A stretch of DNA of 7,619 nt from Candidatus Omnitrophota bacterium (GCA_020430005.1 JAGQKQ010000082.1:1-7619), one strand, 5' to 3'. Shown: positions 1 through 6,337, numbered from the stretch's first letter. Program-made: numbers and translations. Notes: generated by a model not told the origin, from the sequence alone.

Positions 1-657
1 AGAAGACTGGGCTTTTTGCAGTTCAGCACTTTTTTCCTTAAATAATTTATCCAGACGGTCGTATTTTTCCTGGAGTGAAGCATCGGAAATAGATTGCTCG
101 ATTTCTCTATCTAAAGTTTTTTGTTCGTCTTCTGTTAAGGGTTCACCCGGAGAAAACGACGGCTGTTCTTCAGTAGAAGCATCGGTGGTTTCTTTGGGTG
201 GTACGGGTTCATTTGTTGGTGGTGGAATATTGTCCGGCTTGGGACGATTAAAAGGGTTATTGGAATTTTGCTGAGCGCTTTTCTTCAGGCCGTCTTCAGT
301 CGTTTCAAAGGTATGTGTTTTAGGCATATCTTTGGGAGACGAAATTTCTTTTTTAAGATCTTCAAAAGATGTCGCCTGCGGGATTTCGTCATCATCAAAC
401 TCGTCCTTTTTGCCGAATTTGAGCTTTTGCATAATTTTGCCGAAAAGACTTTCAGAGCCTTTTCCCTCCTTGATTGGAGTTCCGGGAGAAAAGGCCGGAG
501 CGGCCGGTTCATTTTCGTTGACCATATCCGCAGTAATTTGATCGGGATCAAGCTGTTCAATGGAAGATTCAATGGAGTCTTTATCTTTCATGAAAAGCCA
601 TGCGGCCGCACCTAAACCACCGATGACCAAAACCAACATTCCGATTAAAATAGGCAA
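1..657 (-). CDS. Membrane-anchored proline-rich protein of unknown function, N-terminal part (partial)
   Basis: I do not recognise a family. The reading frame is open for 219 codons and runs off the left edge of the window, so the C-terminus is missing. I chose a TTG start because AAGGAGGG lies 6 bases upstream; the first in-frame ATG is at codon 7, inside the hydrophobic segment. Residues 2-22 form one transmembrane helix or uncleaved signal anchor, followed by a basic-acidic stretch (MKDKD). The rest looks disordered and is rich in Pro, Ser, Glu and Lys, with an acidic run near residue 88 and a PPP-containing region near 145-154. A short motif, P-A/S-F-S-P-G-x-P-I/L, occurs twice (residues 54-62 and 166-174). 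From about residue 193 the sequence turns into a charged coiled-coil-like helix that continues beyond the window. Inner-membrane anchoring with a long cytoplasmic or periplasmic tail is inferred. The gene is divergent from the MocA-like gene. Confidence 0.8.
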   Translation of the reverse strand, partial: MPILIGMLVLVIGGLGAAAWLFMKDKDSIESSIEQLDPDQITADMVNENEPAAPAFSPGTPIKEGKGSESLFGKIMQKLKFGKKDEFDDDEIPQATSFEDLKKEISSPKDMPKTHTFETTEDGLKKSAQQNSNNPFNRPKPDNIPPPTNEPVPPKETTDASTEEQPSFSPGEPLTEDEQKTLDREIEQSISDASLQEKYDRLDKLFKEKSAELQKAQSS

Positions 658-663
658 ACAAAT

Positions 664-671
664 CCCTCCTT
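664..671 (-). promoter_or_regulatory. Strong Shine-Dalgarno that fixes a TTG start
   Basis: On the minus strand the sequence reads AAGGAGGG, close to a perfect anti-16S match. It is followed by 6 bases (ATTTGT) and then TTG. This spacing is what decides the unusual TTG start for the leftward membrane protein; the next ATG, at 637-639, would be 24 bases from the site. Confidence 0.8.
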
Positions 672-686
672 GAAAATGTTAACGTC

Positions 687-716
687 ATTTTAGTGACGGT
701 GTTTGACAAATGTTAA
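687..716 (-). promoter_or_regulatory. Candidate leftward promoter for the membrane protein gene
   Basis: Reading the minus strand, TTAACA (complement of 711-716) is followed after 18 bases by TAAAAT (complement of 687-692). This would place the start of transcription near 680 and give a leader of roughly 20 bases before the TTG start. It overlaps the rightward mocA promoter, so polymerases could compete. An inverted repeat CGTCA-6 nt-TGACG (683-698) covers the -10 region. The hexamers are only moderate matches. Confidence 0.35.
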
Positions 717-731
717 GCGGTATATAATAAT
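703..731 (+). promoter_or_regulatory. Candidate rightward promoter of the mocA-like gene (leaderless transcript)
   Basis: A perfect TTGACA lies at 703-708 and a TATAAT at 723-728 inside the longer tract TATATAATAATA. The spacer to that exact TATAAT is 14 bases, which is short; registers using TAATAA (725-730) or AATAAT (726-731) give 16 or 17. In every register the predicted start of transcription falls at about 735-740, at or beside the ATG at 738. No Shine-Dalgarno is visible between the promoter and the ATG, which agrees with a leaderless mRNA. Confidence 0.6.
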
Positions 732-737
732 ACATCC

Positions 738-1331
738 ATGATTTCCTGTATCGTATTAGCCGCCGGGCACAGTTCCCGTTTTGGTTCTCCCAAGGCCTTG
801 GCCAGGATCGACGACCAGCAGACTGTGCTTGAATACTTGCAAAAGAAACTTGTTCAAACACATCTGGACGAAGTTTGTGTTGTTCTCGGAGCACAACATG
901 AACAAGTTAAATCCTTCCTATTAAACCATAAAAAGGTTAAATCTGTCTATAATAAAGATCATAATTTTGGACAAACGTCATCTTTTAAGACGGGTTTGCA
1001 ACATATCAATCCTCAAGCGGAAGGTGTGTTATTGTTACCCGTGGATTGCCCGTGTGTAACAGTGGCAACGATTGATAAATTAATTGATGCATTTCAAAAG
1101 GATAATGTGGATATTCTGATCCCGACCTATAAAAATCGTAAAGGTCACCCCCCTCTTTTTTCTGCCCGTCTTAAGCAAAACTTTCTGGATCTCGATCATT
1201 CAATGGGAATTAATGGGATCGCTCATCGGAAGGATGTTGCCGTTAATCTTGTTCCTTTTGAGGATGAAGGTGTTGTCCAAACATTTAATACTCCGGAGGA
1301 ATTTCTGGCCTTGCGAGAATTGCTGGCATAA
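738..1331 (+). CDS. mocA: MocA-like molybdenum cofactor cytidylyltransferase
   Basis: This 197-residue protein is a nucleotidyltransferase of the MobA/MocA type, of normal length for the group. It would transfer CMP from CTP to molybdenum-bound molybdopterin in the cytoplasm, giving the dinucleotide cofactor used by xanthine dehydrogenase-type enzymes. Visible motifs are the N-terminal signature LAAGHSSRFGSPKAL (7-21), GQTSSFKTGL (78-87), the metal-binding PVDCP (101-105), GHPPLF (136-141) and the C-terminal FNTPEEF (183-189). The ATG at 738 is the only possible start: an in-frame TAA lies at 714-716 and no other start codon lies between them. No ribosome binding site precedes it. The gene stands alone on the plus strand and ends 8 bases from the convergent lipoprotein gene. 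The cytidylyl assignment rests on the neighbouring hydroxylase operon; by sequence alone a guanylyl (MobA) or other NTP-transferase role is not excluded. Confidence 0.85.
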   Translation: MISCIVLAAGHSSRFGSPKALARIDDQQTVLEYLQKKLVQTHLDEVCVVLGAQHEQVKSFLLNHKKVKSVYNKDHNFGQTSSFKTGLQHINPQAEGVLLLPVDCPCVTVATIDKLIDAFQKDNVDILIPTYKNRKGHPPLFSARLKQNFLDLDHSMGINGIAHRKDVAVNLVPFEDEGVVQTFNTPEEFLALRELLA

Positions 1332-1339
1332 CGAATCAA

Positions 1340-1726
1340 TTATTTAAAGACGACAGCGGAAGCAGTAAAGTTGGCCCGCACGTATCCGTTACCGAGAATT
1401 TCCTGTGCCGGTAGTTTTTTCCATTGACCAGTTGCGTCTGATTTAATATCCGTAATGGCGTCCGCTCCCAAAATGGCGGCTTCTCTTTTCAACTTTTGCA
1501 TGACTTCGCTAAGACGCTGGTTACGCTCGGTATTAACGGTAATAAATCCGATAACTTCATGCTTTTCCTGGATGTTTTCAATATAAACAACATCATTGAT
1601 GGATGCTTTCGGATAGTAGAAATCGCTGGAAACATCTTCGGAGTTAATGTGGTAAATACTGCACGCACTGCATAAAAGAACAAGTGGAATAACGAACATG
1701 AATGGTTTAAGAGTTGTTTTTTTCAT
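1340..1726 (-). CDS. Small predicted lipoprotein, last gene of the hydroxylase operon
   Basis: The 128-residue product starts with two lysines, a hydrophobic stretch (9-18) and then L-C-S-A-C, which fits a lipobox with the lipidated cysteine at residue 22, although position -3 is Cys rather than the usual Leu. The mature part contains an EVIGFITVN segment (58-65) and LKREAAILGADAITDI (79-94). This pattern is familiar from small bacterial lipoproteins with a compact alpha/beta domain of unknown function. An outer- or inner-membrane, periplasm-facing location is inferred. The ATG lies inside the 3' end of the molybdopterin-subunit gene, overlapping it by 20 bases in another frame, with no clear ribosome binding site upstream, so translation may be coupled. 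Whether it serves the hydroxylase or is only a passenger is not visible. I do not assign a function. Confidence 0.8.
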   Translation of the reverse strand: MKKTTLKPFMFVIPLVLLCSACSIYHINSEDVSSDFYYPKASINDVVYIENIQEKHEVIGFITVNTERNQRLSEVMQKLKREAAILGADAITDIKSDATGQWKKLPAQEILGNGYVRANFTASAVVFK

Positions 1727-4055
1727 CGCTTTTTTTGTCCAGTTCTTTGTCTTTTAAGGCCTTTAATATTTTATCGGGTGTGATCGGCAGTTCTTTCATT
1801 CGAATACCAACAGCATCTTCAATGGCGTTGGCGATGGCTGCCGATGTCGGTAATAAAGATGCTTCTCCCATCCCCTTCGCTCCGAACGGTCCTTCCGGGT
1901 CATTTGTTTCCACAAGAATACTATTCATTTTCGGTATTCCCATGCTGCGCGGAAGGCGGTAATTCGCAAAATTTCCGTTAGCCGGACGTCCCTTTTTATC
2001 AAAATGTAGATTTTCCAGGAACGTATAGCCGATACCCATAGCCAAGGATCCTTCAATCTGTCCTTCAACGGATTGAGGATTGATCGCTTTGCCGATGTCG
2101 TGGGCGTCCCACATTTCCAGTAACGTGACTTCCCCGGTGTCTGTGTCAACTTCCACTTCAGCGATTTGGGCTTCAAAGCCGTAACTTCCGGACACATTTC
2201 CTTCCGCCGTTCTAAAATCAATCGGGGTTGTCTTTGGATTGTAACTTCCCCGGCCGATAATCTGGCGGCCGTAGTTAAAAGAATATGCCAACTCTAAAGC
2301 CTTATCAAAATCCATTATAACAGAACCGTTGGTTTTGTTAATAACTTCTTCAGCTTTTATATCCAGGTCATCAACGTTCATTTTTAATTCTTCAGCCACA
2401 ACATTCAGGATTTGTTTTTTCGCGTCATTAGCGGCGCGGATGGTCGCGTTTCCGGAAATGAATGTCACCCGGCTGGCAAAACTTCCGGTATCAAATGGTG
2501 TGATTTCCGTGTCGCCGGATTTGCATTTGATTCGGCTGTAACTGACACCTAATTCGTGCGCGGCGATTTGGGATAAGGCCGTGTTCGAACCCTGTCCGGT
2601 ATCGGCGGCGCCGGTGAATAAATAAACGGAACCGTCTTCTTCCACTTTCACGATACTTCCGGCGGATTCGTGCGATTTGTACATTTTGGAACCCATGACG
2701 TCGGCGGCGATTCCGATACCGATGCCTCGCTTGATATTTTTTTGTTTACCGCGTTTTTTGCTCCACTCGGCGGCGGTTGTTGCTTTCTCGATACATTCTT
2801 TCAGGCCGTTTGTTGTAAGAACCATTTTGTTTACGGTTGTCATGTTCGGCGATGTAATATTTTTCAGACGGAATTCGACCGGGTCCATGTCCAATGCCTT
2901 GGCTAACAAATCCATATGCGATTCAATGGCAAAGCCGGCCTGCACTCCGCCGAAGCCGCGCATCGCCCCGCTGACCGGTGTATTTGTGTAGACACGGTAA
3001 CCGGACATACGGAAATGCTGGATTTTGTAAACCATAAAGATGCGCATAATGGCCGCGGCTAAAACGGTCGGTCCATAACTGCAGTAAGCTCCTCCGTCGG
3101 CAATAACCTCGCCTGTCATCGCCACAATAGTTCCGTCCTTTTTAACACCGGTCTTAATGCGATAAATCATGCCGTGTTTCCGTCGGGAGGCCAGAAACTC
3201 CTCTTCCCTGTCGTAACAAATTTTTACAGGTAAGCCGCCGGCTTTTTTCGATAACATACATGCCGCAAAGTCCATCGGCAGCATTTCCAATTTTCCACCG
3301 AAGCCGCCGCCAACAGCCAACTTAATAACACGAACGTCGTTCAAATCCATCTTTAATGTTTTAGCTAAAGCCTCTCGACATTTGAAAGGTGCCTGGCTGG
3401 ACGACCATAATGTGACTTTATCCGTAAAGGTTTCCCATTGGCCGACACAGACATGCGGTTCCATCGCCGATTGATGAGCGGCCGGGGCGTAAAATTTATC
3501 TTCGCGGACATAGTCCGCTTCTTTCATCGCACGTTCAGGGTTGCCAAAATTGACCGGCAGAATAACGGCAATATTATTCAACGATTCGTGGATCATCGGC
3601 GCATCCGGTTTCATTGCCTCTTCAACATCGACAACATGCGGAAGAATTTCATATTTGATATCGATTAAACGTAAGGCTTCATCAGCCGCTTCTTCATCGA
3701 CGGCGGCAACGGCCCCGATTTCGTCTCCCACATAACGAACTTTGTCAGCCTCGAGAGCCATCTGATCAATTGTGTGCGGGAAGAAATATTCGTTGGATCC
3801 GAATTTGATGTTGTAGGTATCTTTTGCGGTTACAATAGAACGCACGCCGGGCAAGGCGTCGGCTTTGGATGTATCAATGCTAACAATCTTTGCGTGCGGA
3901 TGCGGACTACGGATCATTTTTCCGATAAGCATGTTGGGAAAACTGACGTCAAAGACATATTTGGTTTGTCCAGTAACCATGCCGCGGCCATCGATTCGCG
4001 GAACGCTTTTTCCGACGGGATCAACATAATTCTGTTTGTGAGTGCTTGTTGGCAT
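1707..4055 (-). CDS. Xanthine dehydrogenase-family molybdopterin-binding (catalytic) subunit
   Basis: The 782-residue large subunit hydroxylates its substrate at a molybdenum centre and passes electrons to the 2Fe-2S subunit. The N-terminal half carries the aldehyde oxidase/xanthine dehydrogenase a/b hammerhead domain (about 20-140), followed by the Moco-binding domain. Visible active-site motifs, with bovine xanthine oxidase counterparts known from the family: SSSQAP with Gln221 (Q767), GGGFGGK (249-255), AMRGFGG with Arg366 (R880), the cofactor loop TGAADTGQGSNT (481-492), and GAKGMGE with the catalytic base Glu731 (E1261). Position 256, after GGGFGGK, is Leu where bovine XO has substrate-binding Glu802. 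The Cys-bearing loop AYRCSFR of aerobic CO dehydrogenase is absent. The tail after residue 765 is short and highly charged. The start ATG has a weak GGAA-type ribosome site. Substrate unknown: purine, aldehyde, N-heterocycle or aromatic thioester all remain possible. Confidence 0.95.
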   Translation of the reverse strand: MPTSTHKQNYVDPVGKSVPRIDGRGMVTGQTKYVFDVSFPNMLIGKMIRSPHPHAKIVSIDTSKADALPGVRSIVTAKDTYNIKFGSNEYFFPHTIDQMALEADKVRYVGDEIGAVAAVDEEAADEALRLIDIKYEILPHVVDVEEAMKPDAPMIHESLNNIAVILPVNFGNPERAMKEADYVREDKFYAPAAHQSAMEPHVCVGQWETFTDKVTLWSSSQAPFKCREALAKTLKMDLNDVRVIKLAVGGGFGGKLEMLPMDFAACMLSKKAGGLPVKICYDREEEFLASRRKHGMIYRIKTGVKKDGTIVAMTGEVIADGGAYCSYGPTVLAAAIMRIFMVYKIQHFRMSGYRVYTNTPVSGAMRGFGGVQAGFAIESHMDLLAKALDMDPVEFRLKNITSPNMTTVNKMVLTTNGLKECIEKATTAAEWSKKRGKQKNIKRGIGIGIAADVMGSKMYKSHESAGSIVKVEEDGSVYLFTGAADTGQGSNTALSQIAAHELGVSYSRIKCKSGDTEITPFDTGSFASRVTFISGNATIRAANDAKKQILNVVAEELKMNVDDLDIKAEEVINKTNGSVIMDFDKALELAYSFNYGRQIIGRGSYNPKTTPIDFRTAEGNVSGSYGFEAQIAEVEVDTDTGEVTLLEMWDAHDIGKAINPQSVEGQIEGSLAMGIGYTFLENLHFDKKGRPANGNFANYRLPRSMGIPKMNSILVETNDPEGPFGAKGMGEASLLPTSAAIANAIEDAVGIRMKELPITPDKILKALKDKELDKKSDEKNNS

Positions 4056-4086
4056 TGTTTTTTTCCGTTCTTGGGTTGCGCGACTC

Positions 4087-4140
4087 GAAACGTTAAACGT
4101 TCATACGTTTCCAACTACGTAACCGTACTACGATCATCGT
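4087..4140. repeat. ACGT-rich inverted-repeat tract between the 2Fe-2S and molybdopterin genes
   Basis: The 86-base gap between the two subunit genes is unusually long for this operon. It holds four ACGT tetramers (4090, 4097, 4105, 4117), a perfect inverted repeat GAAACGT-11 nt-ACGTTTC (4087-4111) and a small palindrome ACGAT-C-ATCGT (4130-4140). In the minus-strand mRNA it could fold into a hairpin between the genes. Neither arm is followed by a U-run, so it is not an intrinsic terminator. Confidence 0.5.
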
Positions 4141-4141
4141 T

Positions 4142-4618
4142 TTAGTTTTGAGCCTGCTGTTCTTTCATGATTTTGCCGGCTTCTTCGATGGCTTCAATGA
4201 TTTTAAGATAGCCTGCGCACCGGCATAAATTTCCATCCAAAGCGTAATCAATTTCTTCGCGCGTGGGCTCAGGGTTTTTATCCAATAATGCTTTAGCTGA
4301 CATGATGAATCCGGGAATACAAAATCCACATTGGACGGCACCTTTATCAAGGAAGGCCTGTTGCAATGGATGCAAGACATCATCGTTACTTAAGCCTTCA
4401 ATGGTTGTGATTCGGTCCCCTTCCAAAGCCGCGGCCATTGTAATACACGCGAGCACTGATTTTCCATTAATATTAACGGTACAAGTTCCGCATTCGGATT
4501 CTTCACACGCGGTTTTGGTTCCGGTTAATCCGAGATTATTTCGCAAAACCTCGAGCAGGGTTTCATTCCCTTTTAATTCGAGCTGGTATTTTTTTCCATT
4601 AATATGTAAGGTCGTCAT
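4142..4618 (-). CDS. Xanthine dehydrogenase-family 2Fe-2S subunit
   Basis: This 158-residue protein is the small electron-transfer subunit of the hydroxylase, of normal length for the family. The N-terminal ferredoxin-like domain carries one 2Fe-2S cluster on Cys38, Cys43, Cys46 and Cys58 (CEESECGTC then LAC). The C-terminal four-helix domain carries the second cluster, near the molybdenum centre, on Cys97, Cys100, Cys132 and Cys134 (QCGFCIPG and NLCRCAGY). All eight ligands are present, so the subunit looks functional. The first motif has Ser41 where most relatives have Gly (CEEGECG). The ATG comes 2 bases after the stop of the FAD-subunit gene, with AAGGA overlapping that gene's end as ribosome site, so the two are tightly coupled. 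It acts in the cytoplasm between the Mo and FAD subunits. Confidence 0.97.
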   Translation of the reverse strand: MTTLHINGKKYQLELKGNETLLEVLRNNLGLTGTKTACEESECGTCTVNINGKSVLACITMAAALEGDRITTIEGLSNDDVLHPLQQAFLDKGAVQCGFCIPGFIMSAKALLDKNPEPTREEIDYALDGNLCRCAGYLKIIEAIEEAGKIMKEQQAQN

Positions 4619-4620
4619 GA

Positions 4621-5472
4621 TTATCCTTTATGCGTCGTCACAATTTCTTTAATAGCGCTTTTTAAACTGACACGAAATATATGTTGTTTATATTCATTGC
4701 TGCGGGTGTCGTAAATGGATTCGGTCAAATTGTTCAGGGCTTCATCCGCTATGGAAGCCTCATTTTTACTACCGTTAAGAAATTCTTCGAGTTTGGAATC
4801 ACGTTGAGCAAACGCGGTACAGTTATTGACAGCAACAACGGTATCGGTCCATTGGTTATTTTTAATCCGTGTGTTGATGAGTAATGATAATAAAGGAATA
4901 TCAACGCCCTGTGATTTTCGTATACGACGGTACGCAACGGAAGCTTCCGCATCAGCGGGAATATGAACCGCTTTTAGAATTTTCTGTGTTTTAGCGGCGT
5001 TCTTAAAAAATTCTTCCGGGCAGACTTCTTCGGCTGTTCCGTTTTCATCAACAAAAATCATGGTCCCACGCAATCCGATTAAGACGGCCGGCATTTCTGT
5101 CCATGTATAACGGCAGGTTAAATTGCCGCCCATAGTGGCCACGTTACGGATGGGCTGTGTGGAAATATTTTTGCAAACGGTATGCAGGATTTGAAAATGA
5201 CCTTCCAGCGGTGTTTCCGCGATTTCATCGATTGTCGTTCCCGCGCCGATGGTCAGTCCTTTGGCATCCGCTGAAATGCCTTTTAATTCCGGTACCTTAT
5301 AGAGGCTGATAATATGCTCAGGTGTTTTACTCCCCTTGCGTTTGAGTAGCTTGAGAGAGTTTAAGAGAAACGTCCCCCCTGCCTGGATTTTAGCGTTTTC
5401 CAATGAGCTATGCAGTTTCAGCAGCTCTTCCAGGGAATCAGGCGTGTGAAATGTCAGTGGATTCAATAACAT
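4621..5472 (-). CDS. Xanthine dehydrogenase-family FAD-binding subunit
   Basis: This 283-residue protein is the medium subunit, which takes electrons from the iron-sulfur subunit and passes them via FAD to an acceptor such as NAD or a quinone pool component. The VAO-type FAD domain shows QAGGT (30-34; the family usually has AGGTD, here Phe35), TIGAGTT (74-80) and QPIRNVATMGGNL (106-118). The C-terminal CO dehydrogenase flavoprotein domain spans about 175-280. After GGNL the sequence reads TCRYTWTEMP instead of the common Cys-Asn/Gln-x-x-Pro-x-x-Asp stretch. The extra 4Fe-4S loop of 4-hydroxybenzoyl-CoA reductase HcrB is not seen: the needed cysteine cluster is missing and the length is too short. 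The gene is first in its operon, behind a 148-base AT-rich region with palindromes. Its ribosome site (TTTGGA) is weak. Confidence 0.93.
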   Translation of the reverse strand: MLLNPLTFHTPDSLEELLKLHSSLENAKIQAGGTFLLNSLKLLKRKGSKTPEHIISLYKVPELKGISADAKGLTIGAGTTIDEIAETPLEGHFQILHTVCKNISTQPIRNVATMGGNLTCRYTWTEMPAVLIGLRGTMIFVDENGTAEEVCPEEFFKNAAKTQKILKAVHIPADAEASVAYRRIRKSQGVDIPLLSLLINTRIKNNQWTDTVVAVNNCTAFAQRDSKLEEFLNGSKNEASIADEALNNLTESIYDTRSNEYKQHIFRVSLKSAIKEIVTTHKG

Positions 5473-5488
5473 ATGAAATATCCAAAAC

Positions 5489-5504
5489 TAGTAAAATTTT
5501 ACTA
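5489..5504. promoter_or_regulatory. Perfect 16-bp palindrome, candidate operator in the hydroxylase operon leader
   Basis: The sequence TAGTAAAATTTTACTA is identical on both strands. It lies 16 bases upstream of the FAD-subunit ATG and about 10 to 25 bases downstream of the predicted transcription start. Such a position suits a repressor of the operon. Because it is made mainly of A and T, some symmetry could arise by chance; its pairing with a second palindrome nearby makes chance less likely. Confidence 0.5.
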
Positions 5505-5513
5505 TATTAAAAC

Positions 5514-5530
5514 TTGCTATAGTATAGCAA
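5514..5530. promoter_or_regulatory. 17-bp palindrome overlapping the -10 box, candidate operator
   Basis: TTGCTATA-G-TATAGCAA has two perfect 8-base arms around one central base. The predicted minus-strand -10 box (TATACT, complement of 5521-5526) lies inside it, so a bound dimeric regulator would block polymerase. The size and symmetry fit a MarR-, TetR- or GntR-type site, but no regulator gene is present in this window, so the binding protein is unknown. Confidence 0.6.
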
Positions 5531-5548
5531 AGATTTTTATTTGCGCAA
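5521..5548 (-). promoter_or_regulatory. Candidate promoter of the hydroxylase operon
   Basis: On the minus strand TTGCGC (complement of 5543-5548) is followed after 16 bases by TATACT (complement of 5521-5526), an almost consensus -10. The -35 box matches only in TTG, as expected for a regulated promoter. Transcription would start near 5514, giving a leader of about 42 bases. The wider gap (5473-5620) is AT-rich and I see no gene, riboswitch or intrinsic terminator in it. Confidence 0.5.
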
Positions 5549-5620
5549 GAAAATAATAGTTTAGGTCAAAATGAATAAATATATGCAATTTATACGGTTA
5601 TGATAATTTATCCGCTCTTG

Positions 5621-6337
5621 TTATAAAAGGTTAATCACTTCTTTTGGCAATCGCTTGAGTTCGGCATTTCCGAGAATTTTAATACACCAGCGGATCAGCT
5701 TTAATTTTTGTCTCAATTTCGGTCCGGGTTCTTTAACAGTTTCTAATCGTTTTCGGGACAGAAAAAGGCCTTTTCGTAACGTATTAAATACGATGCGGGC
5801 TTCCCGCGCGCGGTTGCTGCCGCTTTCAATCAGATCGTTTAAGGCTTCAAAGGCGGTTTCATTAACAGTTGAGTTGTAATGATCCAGCTTTTGAATCAGC
5901 GCCGGTACCATAGATTGAAAATAACGGTAACGGTCAATTTTACATAGGGTGTGCATAATTTGAACCTGCACAAAAGCGGAATCCGTCCGGCTTAGCCGGC
6001 GCAAAAGAATTCTTTCTACGCCCTTTTTTTCACTACTGACAATGCCGGCGCCATATTCTTCTCTTAATACTTTTACGGCCGCGGCCGTTTTAAACGGATT
6101 AAGCGTATCATCTTTGATCATTTCTAAAATGATGTCTTTAGGAAGTTCGCGATACGTGTTGGCGTACCCTTTTAATAGTAAACTGTCATCAAATATTGTG
6201 TATTGACCGTCATCATCTTTTTGAGAATTGACACCATCGGCGACAACAGCGGTAGCATCGTCTTGCGCGAAAACAGGTAGCGGCATCGATATGGCCAAAA
6301 AGACAGTTGCTAAAAATATGTAGGGTTGATATTTCAT
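5621..6337 (-). CDS. Exported alpha-helical protein, HEAT-like, function unknown
   Basis: The 238-residue product begins with a Sec signal peptide: one Lys, a hydrophobic core (about 6-20) and a V-F-A cleavage site after Ala24, so the mature protein should be periplasmic. After an acidic linker (26-51) the rest reads as paired amphipathic helices (about 66-76, 81-95, 105-115, 120-133, 141-152, 157-172, 177-190), a pattern like HEAT or armadillo repeats, though I cannot define a clean repeat unit. The C-terminal third is strongly basic (KLRQKLKLIRW). Its ATG overlaps the nadC stop codon as ATGA, so it is translationally coupled to nadC and likely in the valS-nadC transcript. No enzyme motif is visible. 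A scaffold or binding role would be a guess. Confidence 0.82.
   Translation of the reverse strand: MKYQPYIFLATVFLAISMPLPVFAQDDATAVVADGVNSQKDDDGQYTIFDDSLLLKGYANTYRELPKDIILEMIKDDTLNPFKTAAAVKVLREEYGAGIVSSEKKGVERILLRRLSRTDSAFVQVQIMHTLCKIDRYRYFQSMVPALIQKLDHYNSTVNETAFEALNDLIESGSNRAREARIVFNTLRKGLFLSRKRLETVKEPGPKLRQKLKLIRWCIKILGNAELKRLPKEVINLL

Noticed and set aside
285..572. A 95-codon minus-strand reading frame rich in Lys and Arg
   Set aside because: It lies in another frame of the longer minus-strand gene at 1-657, which has a transmembrane start, a strong Shine-Dalgarno and protein-like composition.
1707..4055. Aerobic carbon monoxide dehydrogenase large subunit
   Set aside because: The active-site cysteine loop typical of form I CoxL is not present; the matching region reads GAMRGFGG.
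3914..4114. A 66-codon minus-strand frame starting in the gap before the molybdopterin gene
   Set aside because: Most of it overlaps the well-supported catalytic subunit in another frame, and it has no ribosome site or recognisable motif.
3774..4145. A 123-codon plus-strand reading frame
   Set aside because: It is antisense to the hydroxylase large subunit and the following gap, with no promoter, ribosome site or protein-like pattern.
4621..5472. 4-hydroxybenzoyl-CoA reductase beta subunit
   Set aside because: The subunit is too short and lacks the cysteine cluster of the extra 4Fe-4S loop that marks HcrB.
5473..5620. Possible molybdenum cofactor riboswitch before the hydroxylase operon
   Set aside because: The leader downstream of the predicted start is only about 42 bases and AT-rich, too short and without the multi-helix layout of that riboswitch.
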